Below, piece by piece: positions 47,225 through 57,900 of a stretch of DNA of 64,000 bases. A program made the translations under genes and the position numbers. The stretch lies in NCBI GenBank assembly GCA_947179155.2, contig OX359269.1, positions 55,986,524 to 56,050,523 on the forward strand. The letters are read 5' to 3'. The notes below the pieces were generated by a model. It was not told where the DNA came from and made no database searches. It worked only from the letters and a program-made list of their open reading frames with translations. Each line of letters begins with the position of its first letter. The first letter of the stretch is position 1. The stretch is from Hedera helix. Lineage: Eukaryota > Streptophyta > Magnoliopsida > Apiales > Araliaceae.

Positions 47225-50200
47225 GGGAAAAGGTAATCTAAGGTATGCCATAGCCAAGTTTGCTAAGGTTACTTAATAAAACGACGTAGTTTTTTATCAA
47301 ATTTATAATATAAAATTTTTCTGTATAAAACCCTAAAATGGAAAACTTAACCCTGAGAGAGGTTAAACTTTGGTTTTTTATTAATTAGCCTTAGCGAAGC
47401 TTTGCTAAGGCATGTCTTATATAACATTTTCCATAACATCTTCCGTTGTTTTTTATCCGAAAACATCTACAACTTGCTAACCATCTGGCGATTTGCATTT
47501 CTGTGTTGGTTATACATTTTTTCAGACCTGACACACTTGATCCAGCACTGCTACGTCCTGGAAGGTTAGATCGCAAAGTTGAGTTCGGTCTGCCTGATTT
47601 GGAAAGTAGGACGCAAATATTTAAGATCCATACAAGGACTATGAACTGTGAAAGGGATATTCGTTTTGAACTACTGGCCCGCCTCTGTCCAAATTCCACT
47701 GGTACGTCTTCACAGTTATACTCTTCCATTTCCATTGCTCTGATCTGCAATGATATTGTTAACTTGCAAACAATGTCTTACTTTCTCGGTCCCAAGAAAT
47801 AGTCCTTGCTTGGTGGTATATTAAACTTTTTAATAAAATTATGTTTGTAAGTTACTCCCACCTATTATAATAATATGACTTAGGAACTATCTGATAGGCT
47901 CTACGACACACTTGCGTAAGGTGATTGCCGTCCGGATCATTTTAGCACATGTTATGGGTGGAACACGAGAGACACCTCTACCCTTCGCTTATATTGAAGC
48001 AAAAACCTTGGTACAATCGACGATTGATGTATGGTAGATGACGTCACAATCAATTATGAGCTATTGATTGATAAGTCTATGTTGAATGTCACGGACAAAC
48101 TGATAAGTTCAAGAAGTTCTCAAAAGAACTAAAGAGAATACTCTCACAAATTTTATTAACTGAAAACTTAAAATTGCAATAAGCTATTTCCCTATTTTTA
48201 GACTTGAAAAGAAAATTCTAGAATCCTAATTACTTTAAAACTCCTAATTACATAAGGAAACTAATTACAATAAAATTAGAGCTAATTAAAGAAATAAAAA
48301 TACTAGCTAACAAAAATCCTAAGTAAACTGGGAAACTATCCTTGCTATGCTGATTCCTTTATGTTGTGAGTTTGCTTTAGCTTCTCTTGATTTTTGCCGC
48401 AAGCTTTCCTTCTAGAAAGTCCTTCAATCTGCCGAATTATACTTGAAATTTATAAACTGAATTGAAACTGTATTGGATTTTAAACTGCCGTGCTTTGCTT
48501 TGCTTCTAAAAATCTGCCGGCTTTTGTTGGGTTTCCAAAGCTGAATAGGATTAAGATTCTGCCGACTCTTGGATTGTATTTCCTAGCCTTAATTCCCTTC
48601 TCCAAATCCTTGTTGAAACTGGATCATAGGCTACCGTGTCTTGGACTTAATAGTCTGTCAAGTTTCATGTTGGATTAGGACTTGTATTGCCGCTGAATTG
48701 AAGTTCCTTTCCTGCATAATTTAGACTGATCAATCCTACCGAACAAAGGACTTTCAAACTGCCTCAATTGTCGTCTTCAAGATTTCCCCCTAATCGCCGA
48801 ATTAGTTTGAATTCCTGCTGAATCGATTTACCGATGTTGGATTAAACTAGAACGCCAAACTTAGAATTTTAGTTTGCCGAGAATTTAAAAACTCCAATTC
48901 CTGAACTCCCTGTTTTGTTAGGCTGCTGAGTTGGCTAATCCTTCTATGAATTGGATCCAACGTGCTGAAGTTTAAAGCCTGAATGGGCTGCTGAATTAAG
49001 CCTTGATTTCTGATCTTGTTTGGCCTTAATAACTGCTGACTTGAAGCTTTACAATGCTGCTGGATTTCTGGGGCTTGTTTGGTCCATAATTAGCAAGCTT
49101 ATAGGCTGGTTTGTGCTTTCAAAGTGTTACAAGTTTTGGGCTGCATATTGAAACTAAATTTCCTAAATAAAACATGATTACTATATAAATTACATATAAA
49201 TTAAATAAGAAAACACATCAACCAAGCAATCAACCATTCAAAAACTGGACTGTAGTTTGATTCTAGTTGAACTAGATTGCTAGTTGAATTGAACTTACTG
49301 CCAAATTGAACCTCAATTCCTTGAACAAAATTGGGCTTCAATTGCTCGCCTCCTTGCCGAGCTAGCCTGCTGAAATGCTCTAGAAATCCCAGCCAAATTG
49401 GGCCAGATACTAGCCACCATTGGACTGAATGAGACTGCCATGTTGTAGCCGTGCCTATACAAGCCTTGGGCTGTCCATCTTGTATTTCACTCTTGTTCTC
49501 CTTGTCCTTGTTCAAGCCCTCCTTAGCATGATCCTCCTCATCATTAGTTACGGTCATGATCTTGATTTCATCAACTATAACCAGCCCATCTTGATTTGGA
49601 TCATTAGCTTCATGAATTAGAATAGGATTAACCTTATTAATATTCTCATCAACATGGAAATCACAAACCTTAGCTTGCGTAGGAGTCTCAATAACTTGGA
49701 TAAGATCAGCCTTATCCTCAATTGGTGTAGCCTCAGCCAGGATCGTGTCACTATCAAATAGATTTGTAATAAGTATGTGGTTTATACATTAAAATATAAT
49801 ATGCTAAGGGTTTGTTGCTTAATTTTTAAAGGTTATCTTATCCTGGGACGCTCAGAAAAGGAAGGAAGAACTCCTGAACTGGGAAAGGGTTATTTGTCCC
49901 TTACTGGCCTTGCTTAGTAGTATTGTTTGCATGTTAGACAAGCATTTGCAATGAATAATGGATTGGTCGACAACACTTATTAGTGTCTTTGGTTTCATGA
50001 AGCAAATTGGTTTTTATTGGTTTCTACCTAGGAAATACGCCTTCTAAACATTACTGTGTGCTGCCATTGTCATTATTAGCAGTCCCAGAGTTTGTCTTCC
50101 AATCCATCCCCCAAATTGGAACCTTTTTTAGTCATTGTTGTCTAATGTTGTTCTACATACCTTCATTGATGATTTTGATATTTGCCTTATAAACAATGGA

Positions 50201-50371
50201 TCTTTTTGTTCAGGAGCGGACATAAGAAGTGTATGCACTGAGGCTGGTATGTATGCCATTCGAGCAAGAAGGAAAACTGTTACAGAAAAGGACTTCCTTG
50301 ATGCAGTGAACAAAGTCATCAAGGGGTACCAGAAGTTTAGTGCCACTCCCAAGTATATGGTGTACAATTGA
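41013..50371 (+). CDS. RPT1: 26S proteasome regulatory subunit 7 (AAA ATPase RPT1)
   Basis: Ten exons: 41013-41102, 42289-42370, 42678-42769, 42847-42924, 43998-44059, 46022-46166, 46375-46593, 46676-46857, 47526-47701 and 50214-50371. They join in frame, all with GT..AG introns, to 427 residues, the family's usual length. The N-terminal coiled coil spans about residues 20-60, followed by the OB-fold. The AAA domain has Walker A GPPGTGKT (210-217), Walker B IVFFDE (265-270) and the arginine-finger region LLRPGRLDRKVEF. The C-terminus, YMVYN, fits the HbYX tail that docks into the 20S alpha ring. RPT1 is one of six ATPases in the base of the 19S particle; it unfolds ubiquitinated proteins and feeds them to the proteolytic core. 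No frameshift or missing motif. Introns 5, 8 and 9 hold mobile elements. Confidence 0.96.
43388..43667. mobile_element. Stowaway miniature element in RPT1 intron 4
   Basis: Left end CTCCCTCTGTCCCAGG and inverted right end CTCCCTCAATCCC, flanked by the TA target duplication at 43386-43387 and 43668-43669. About 280 bp, AT-rich and without coding capacity. This is the classic Stowaway (Tc1/mariner) form. Confidence 0.88.
44652..45001. mobile_element. Stowaway-like miniature element in RPT1 intron 5
   Basis: Left end CTCCCTCCGCCCTCTC and inverted right end CTCCCTCCAGCCCC, with TA at 44650-44651 and 45002-45003. About 350 bp. A second partial terminus of the same type (GGCAGAGGGAGCA, near 45,200) lies downstream, so there may have been a composite or tandem insertion. 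Confidence 0.8.
45278..45772. mobile_element. Non-autonomous MULE in RPT1 intron 5
   Basis: Terminal inverted repeats of about 75 bp: AGAGTAAAATGCAAAACTAA on the left and GAGTAAAATACAAAACTAA inverted on the right. Both continue through TATTTAGATATTGTG and TTGGTCAATGCAAAA. A perfect 9-bp duplication, TATTTTAAT, lies at 45269-45277 and 45773-45781. The ends resemble those of the larger MULE at 23949-26243 (TTAAATGCAAATCATG .. GGATTTTGTG), so both may belong to one family. Confidence 0.87.
47186..47224. repeat. GT/TA compound microsatellite
   Basis: A GT run followed by a TA run in RPT1 intron 8, directly before a small inverted-repeat element. Confidence 0.9.
47225..47433. mobile_element. Small GGGAAAA-ended TIR element in RPT1 intron 8
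   Basis: The left arm GGGAAAAGGTAATCTAAGG continues to TATGCCATAGCCAAG..GCTAAGG. It matches the inverted right arm TGGAAAATGTTATATAAG, then ACATGCCTTAGC..GCTAAGG. About 210 bp, ending roughly 90 bp before exon 9. The centre contains AAAACGACGTAGTTTT, a variant of the palindrome seen in the hAT and chromovirus. MULE-like ends; no clear target duplication. Confidence 0.65.
47850..49775 (-). mobile_element. Retrotransposon-like insertion in RPT1 intron 9
   Basis: This roughly 1.9-kb part of the 2.5-kb intron is unlike its surroundings. On the minus strand an open frame runs from about 49,770 to 49,201 (residues such as LAEATPIEDKADLIQVIE and later IKIMTVTNDEEDHAKEG) and ends at a stop. It is followed by LTR- or UTR-like sequence rich in GCTGAATT/CTGCCG words and by TCTCACAAATTTTATTAACTG. 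I do not recognise the protein. A 5'-truncated retroelement with a tail ORF is the simplest reading; termini and target duplication were not found. Confidence 0.4.
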
Positions 50372-51974
50372 GTGAGCTTTTTGTAATCCCTTTTTGAAGA
50401 GAATCTTTATTTATTTATTTATTTTTTGGGGAGAAGGGGGTGTGCCAATCTCAGATAATTATTGATTTTTCTTCTCTTCAGTCTTTACATTTGTATCTTG
50501 AAACTTTTTGGTTATAGCTTTTCATCTACCAATGTAATCCTTTTGGCTTTTCCGCGACCAATATTTAAGAAAATTTGCTTGTGACAAGTCATAGCTGGTT
50601 TGTTTGGATACAGTTCAAAATTATTTATCAAGACACAACTTAAGATCTATGACCATATTATGTTAACGGCTCATATTCTGTTCCATTGTTATGCTCCCAG
50701 CTGTAATTTGCACATCTTGTGGTATTTTATGGAATTAAGATCGCATTTGGATTGTGGTTTTGATGGGTATGACTTTGTAGTTTTTAGATTACCATAAAGG
50801 CCAGCTTAGGGGATTTGGGGAAGTAGATGTATGATCCGAGGCTAGCATTTCCTATTGAGCCTCAGTTTTTGTGTTTGCTTTGAGGATCTGTATTGTTGTC
50901 TTGGCCTGAGACTATGGGCATTGGTTCCTTTGTTAGCATCCAGTGGATGGTTGATTTAGATTCTGACAAGTGAAAATGAAAGCTAAGCGATGCTAATTAG
51001 GGATTGTCACGGCCAGGCTGCAAATCCAGACGTGTTAAGATCTCCATTCATCAAGTGTGGATTACGTGAGAAGATTTAAGTCGGATATCAGTTTTTTTGA
51101 CTTCATAGTAAATTGATATTTTATTATTAGTGTAGTAAATCTGTTTTGAATTAAAAGATTAATATTAATTTTTTAAAAATTAATTTGAGATATTTGTAAA
51201 TTTAAAATTGATATAACTTATTTTAAATTTTTTAGAGGGTTTATGATATTCATAATTAAATAAATTCTTGTAAAAATGTTTGAAATTAATTTTTAAAAAA
51301 TCAACAATAATTTTATAATTTGAAAGGGAGTAATTTCATAATTCTTGTATATGACTTGATAGTAAATTGATATTTTCATCATTCTGTCTGTCCTCGCATG
51401 AATGGTGAGGAAGTTCCTACTTTTGTAGAGTGATTGAATTGTTACGTAACGGTAAACTGAGGATAACGTCTTGATCGAGGAATCATTCATTTGCACAAAT
51501 TTTCTGACAACTATTAATTATCTTAACAAGAAGGAAAAATTATTTTATGTTAATAGAACAAAAGTGAACAATATGTTATCCTTCTCATATACCTGTGAAT
51601 TTGCTTGTGAAACATACTGTTCACTTGAACTGAGAAGATTGAAATAATCTCTCCTTTACAAAAGACACTTTGTAAGCATCCGTTATCAACTTAGAAAAGC
51701 CATGAAAATACTATTATTACTAATGCGGTGTACAAACAAACATCTCACAAAATTATAGTATAAACAAATTTCATCATTGTTGTTTGTACTCGTGTTATCA
51801 TAATAATGAAACGTAGGTGATGGAATTGAATACATCAGCAAATGATCTCCAGTACAAAGAACAGAGTTGAGAATCGAAATTAAAAATCATTCACTACTTT
51901 CATCTTGCTAAAATATTTTTTTTATAGGAAAAGATAATGATGTTGAGGAAGAAACCCAAGTTTTGTGTGCCCGT
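50372..51974. other. Region between RPT1 and the convergent SRF gene
   Basis: 3' untranslated parts of both genes and AT-rich spacer. About 51,090-51,330 has Stowaway-like composition ending AAAGGGAGTAAT, but no paired terminus. I see no further gene. Confidence 0.4.
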
Positions 51975-54900
51975 CTAGAATTCACGATGATCACGAGCAT
52001 CTGCTTTGTCAGCCCGTGGAGATACACCTTGCTCATTCCCAACTGTTCTCTTGCTCATGTTTGAACGTTGCACTAGCCGAACCAATGCTTCAACCACTTC
52101 TGACATAGGTGGTCGAAATTCAGGCTCCGGCTGTCCCCAAGACATAATAGAGTAAATCAGAACAAAGTTATTGTGGACAAATAAGCAGAGCAGCATTCAT
52201 CGCATTAGATGCACCAAATAAAAGACCTAATTTATTTCCAATTTAACGCATTACCTGGACACACACAGCAATTACATCAGCAAACCGGGAGAGGGATTTA
52301 ACAGGGTAGAGCCCATTCAGTGATGGATCAACCATCTTGGCCAGAGCGTCAATATCATGGAGCTGAGGTGTCGCCCATCGAACCAAAGACTGTTCAGACC
52401 TTGGCCTTGAGCTACATCAAAAGTAACTGGCATCACAATCAAGCAACATACATGTACAAGACATGATGGTTTAATCAACTTACCTATCAAATGGTTTTCG
52501 CCCACTAAGAAGTTCCAACATGGCAACTCCAAAACTGTAAACATCGCTTTTTATGGTGTATTGGGCAGACATTGCAACCTCTGGTGCGCTGTATCCAGAA
52601 CCAGCATTGTGGTTCAGAGCCTGTAAAGGTCAACCATAAAGAACTAAAGAAAGTTTTACGCGCAAACTTAACAAAACTTGCAATTGATGATTAAACATCT
52701 GGTTAATAAATAGGGTTTGAGTTCCACGCAGCCACTTTGTTTGGAAGTGCTCCAGATAAGGAGGTATAAATGCAGGGTAGGAATTTTTGCTGCAAGCAAT
52801 ATCAATCATATGTAGATGTTTTTTGGGGTTGTGTTACTAAGATGGTTTTATAGAGCCAAGTCAAAGGGGGTGCAGTTGGTATATATAGCCAGTAAGAATT
52901 AAAGACTCAAAAGTTCCGACTGCAATGGAACGTTGCTATTTTGACATCAATTTTCACCAGTATCTGTAAAAGATAAATAGTCAGGGGGCGAATAATTAAA
53001 TAACTTTTATATTGTTGACCAGTTGACCCAATACTTTAAACACCACAAATCAAACAAGGAACAACTGGCAGAGCCTCTAAGTTATGTATTCTTCTATGAA
53101 CTCATTTTTCATTTATTCAGAAATTTCATTCATAATTGTACGAGGAACAGTAAAGGAGCATAAAAACTAAAAACAAGGAAAACCAAGCTGTAGCTCAATA
53201 GAAAAGTTGAGAGTATTGGAGGCCGCATCGCAAATTATGTGCTCTTAGAACAAGGCAATGCAGATCTATACCTAATTTGAAAGGAGTGAAAAGGTAGTCA
53301 CTTCTCCTTTTTCCATATTAGGAAACTCCGAAAAGCGGCAACCTCAGATCTTTTTCTATTCCTTTCCCCTCTTGCTAAACTAAACAACATTACCGAAAGA
53401 CAACTTTCGATTCCTAGGGATGAAGAGGTGAATACCTTCCACTTCCACTTCTTCATCCCCTCTCCCAAACATACCACTAGTGACATACTACTGCTGAAAA
53501 GAGTCTTAGTACATACCTGATCTGCATCTAGGACAAGGCTAGCTAACCCACAGTCTGAAAGATGAGGATTCAGCTCCATATCTAATAATATGTTGGCTGA
53601 TTTGAAGTTTTTATGGACAATGGATGGTGAGCAAACTTCATGTAGATACCTGAAAGAAAATAAATGAGCACCAAAGCATACTCATGAGTTTCATCAAAAA
53701 ATGACTCCATACAATGCAAAGGGAAATGTCTAGTTTGGTGCTCATTTAACATTTCTTCATCTTCCAAGTCCATATTGGTTATCAGGGTAATAGACAATAT
53801 AACCTGCTTACATCAGTAAGACAACGAAAATATTATTCAGGTGATTGGCTGATTGTGCAATCCTGGTCAACTAGATTCAACATAACTCGGTAGCAAAAGG
53901 ACTCCAAACTTGTAAAAGTGCCTCGTATTTTTGGGTCTTCTGTCAAAACTATTGTACTAACTAAGTTCTCTGTTTGGCTAAAGTGGAAAAAGAACATTCT
54001 CCAAGTTCATTAGAAAACATTAACTGTAAACCAAGATCAACCATACCCAGACAAATAGAGCAACTAACATTTTGGTTCCTTAAATCAACAGATTTTATGT
54101 TATCATGACACAGCATCACAAAGGACAATTTAAAATAGCTTGTGGTTACTAATTCATGCATAACTGTAGAGTTAGACACGTGTTGAGTGTAATCAAGATA
54201 GAAGGACGAGAAAGACTAAGAATAGAAGAAAGCCTCTTCATCGTTACAGTAGCATACTAGCATCATACAATTAAGTCATATGTAACAAAGAAATCAGTTA
54301 AAGTCACTGTGTAACTTACTCAAGTGCACGTGCAGTCCCCAAAGCAATCTTGACACGGGTGTTCCATGTTAATGGCTTGCTGAATTCATCTGAGAGGTGC
54401 AAGAAATCATGCAGAGAACCATTTTTATGGAACTCATAAACCAGCAGGTGCTGTCCATGCTCAGAACAATACCCCACCAGCTCTGTCACATTAGGATGTC
54501 TTAAACGGGATATATCAGAAACCATATTCATAAAATCTTCAGATAAGTGACTGGGAAGAGCAGATGAATTTATTTTTTTAACAGCAAGAACCTAAAATAT
54601 CAAGTTAAGATGGAAAATTATGAGATCAATAAATGGATCGAACTTGGAATACAGATGAAAATATCATGAATGAAACAAATCATCTTTTAGCATCGTTAAA
54701 TAAGAAACAGCACAAGTATACCCTGCCATCATCAAATTGAGCCCGATAAACACGTCCAGTGGATCCCTCACCAATAAGGTCCTCAACACTAAAGCTATTT
54801 GTAGCCATTTGCAGGTCTGCTATTGAATATGAAATGGCATTAATTGGAGCTGTGTTTACTTTCTTGGTAACAATAGGTTTCACTGAAACATCATCTTCAT

Positions 54901-57900
54901 CAAATGATTTGTGACGATCAACTGGTGGAGGTCTAAGATTCAATGAGGCAGAAGTTTCAAATAGTTTTGTATTTGTTGTGGAGGAAGTTTGAGTAGACTT
55001 CATTTCTGCAGAAACAACGCCATATATAATAACATAGAGACCATGAAAATTATCAAACATTTTTTAATGATAAAAATGAGTTGAAATTATAGAGAATCAA
55101 AATTCATATCTCAATAACAGAATCAGGCCTGCATAAGTAATGTAGTTTTTGTTTCTGTATTATCATAACAAAATTAATAAAAGTGTAGTGTCTAATACCC
55201 TTAAAATAAAATAAAAACTTTTATTTAAGATTACTTTATGGCAACACAAAGCTCAGTTTACGAAAATTGTTTGACTTGATAAATTTTGCAGTTAAAATTT
55301 GTATCCTATATATATATTGTCTTCTTTATGATAATTTATTATTACCAAAGGTAGTTGAGCATGTAAAGGCACAACTCAGCACAAAATGAAATATATTTTC
55401 TACACAAATGGCAACTTGTTGCAACAAAAGTCCTCAATACAAGAGAAAACATGTTCTTAATCTCTAGCACGAATAGGGACACTAGATAAAGAAAGTGCAT
55501 GGAGTAGGCCTAATTAACTACATAATCCAATAACTTTCAAGAAAACTCTAGAATGCAGCTTGACATCTTGAATAGCACCAAATCACATGTCCTGTGTAAC
55601 TAAACTAAGGGCTTTTTTCAGTTATCAAAAGATTCAGAACACTAAGCTGGTTTTGACCCTCTTTAATATTTTTATTACAATTTTATACATGTCTTGGTAT
55701 TGCTTGTTTTATTTTTGAATGAAAATTATCTGCTTTTCAAAAAAAAAAACTCGAGTAAAAAGCAAATGAAAAAGTGAAAGTTACTGATGAACCAGATCTT
55801 TCAATGATGCTAAAATATTGATTTTTTGGTTTATCTTTATCTTTTTATTACTATTAAAAAAACTAGGTTTGTCACCAAAACAATGACCTCTTTAGTTGAG
55901 ATGTATGGAAGTGAACTTTCTTTATATTCAACTCGTAAACCACTCCCCCCCCCCCCCCAAAAAAAAGGCCCCACACAACACACGCACAATAAACTAAATA
56001 TTTCCATATTTATGAGTTTGTGAGGGCTGGGATTCTGAGTGCGGTGGCATTTTTCTTGGACAGCGGCGCTAGGAGCTATCTTGACTCAGGACAACGTTTG
56101 GAAGAGGGAGAGATTTGTTGTGAATTGATGCTTTATATGCAAGATGGATTGAGACGGATCACCTTCTGTTACGTTGTGAGTTCATCATAAAGATTTGGGG
56201 GGATGTTTCTGTCGTGTGGGTGATATGCCCAAGTTGATTGCAGAATTCCCTCAAGTTTGGAGGGGGTAAAAATTCCACAGGGAGCATGGGCAATGTTTGG
56301 GGGGGAGGGAGGGCGATATAGCATGAGCGAAACAGATGGTATTTCAAGGATGTTGGGGTATTTCAAGGATGTTGGGAAGTCTTCTCTTCATGTCAGATCT
56401 TTGTTCTTGAGTTTATTAACTTTTTGGCAGAATGAGGTCTATCCAAGTTCAGTCCTTCAGTTGTTTCCTTTTGACTTTGGGAGTTCACTTTTGCTTTAGG
56501 ATTTTTCAGAGAGAAGGGGTGATCTTGCTTGTATAGGGTACTGGGTTTAGTGCTTCTCCCAGGCTGTTTTTTTTTTTTGGATTTGCCTGTTTTCTAGCAT
56601 ACTCCACATGTATGGGGACGAAACCCCCTTTTGGCATCTTAGAATATATTTTTTAATTATTAAAAAAAATTACTATTTTTTTATGAGCCCCTAAAACTTA
56701 AAATATGTGTGTGAAGCAAAGCTGACTTCATTGCACAGCTTGATTTCATAACTTGGAAAAAAGCTACTAGGCATTTGGGTTTTGTTTTGGCAACACTTTC
56801 CAGAAAAAGGGTCGTAAGTAATAAAGTTGATGGTTTGTCCAACATAAAATGAAACCTCCAAAAGAATCAACAAAAGAATTAACTTCACAAACAGACACAG
56901 TGGAAAGGGGCTAGCAAACGACTTCGTAATTGCATGCAAACCCTATAGTACTTTTCACCACAGAGAAATAGAATAGTTACTGTGTTCTCTGGGGGATAAT
57001 TTAGAGAAATAAACAAGAGACGGGAGCGAATATCTAATATTGCTGACCAACGTGAAAAACATTGAATGGAGAGGATTGGTACCTTGGACTTCCTGTGAAG
57101 CGAAAGAAGTGAAAGGCTGACTATCAACCTTTTCAATGTCGCTGGATGACCTTTTGGATCTTCGCTTCATTATAAAGAATGCAACTATGGCTCCAACAAC
57201 TAAAATGGATATAACAATTCCTGCCACACCACCACCCCCTATACCTGATTTCTTGCCGTCACCACTGCCATCTGATGGGCTGTTATTAGCCTTAGGTTTT
57301 TTATTTCGGTTACCACTGCTAGCTGGCGGTGTGCCAGGTGGAGGAGGCGGTGCAGGACCGGAACTCCATGAGTTACCTTCCCTCCTGTTATGAGAATTAT
57401 GAATATATTGCTCAGATCAAAAAGAATTTCCCTCCGTAATTAGGAATAAGAATTAACAATTTATGCACATGAAATGCTTACTGAATATTTATGTTTTTCA
57501 ATTTCTCAGGAATCCAACCACTGAAATGGTTATTTCCAATATTCCTGAAATCAAAAACAATGATTTAGTGTGAATGGCTTAGTAAGATTTTCAGAATCTC
57601 CCTTAATGTAAGTAAATAGACTTCTATAACTCACAGATTATCTAGAGGAAGATTAGCAAGGGCATCGATAGTGCCTGTAAATTGGTTGTTTTGCAAATAC
57701 CTGCATAAAATAAACTGTGAACCAAGGAAGAATAGAAAATTAAAGAAAAAAAGTTAACTATCAGAATCATGGTACAACTTTTATATACTTACATATTAGT
57801 CATACTTGAAAGCAAGCTGAAACTTTTAGGAAGATCACCTGTCATAGAATTAAAAGAGAAATCCCTGGTGCATGGAAGTATATATTATCAATGGCCTTTT

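Noticed and set aside
56020..56690. Possible LINE 3' end with A-rich tail in an SRF intron
   Set aside because: The GC-richer block and the A/T-rich tail are suggestive, but no reverse-transcriptase motif or target duplication could be read.
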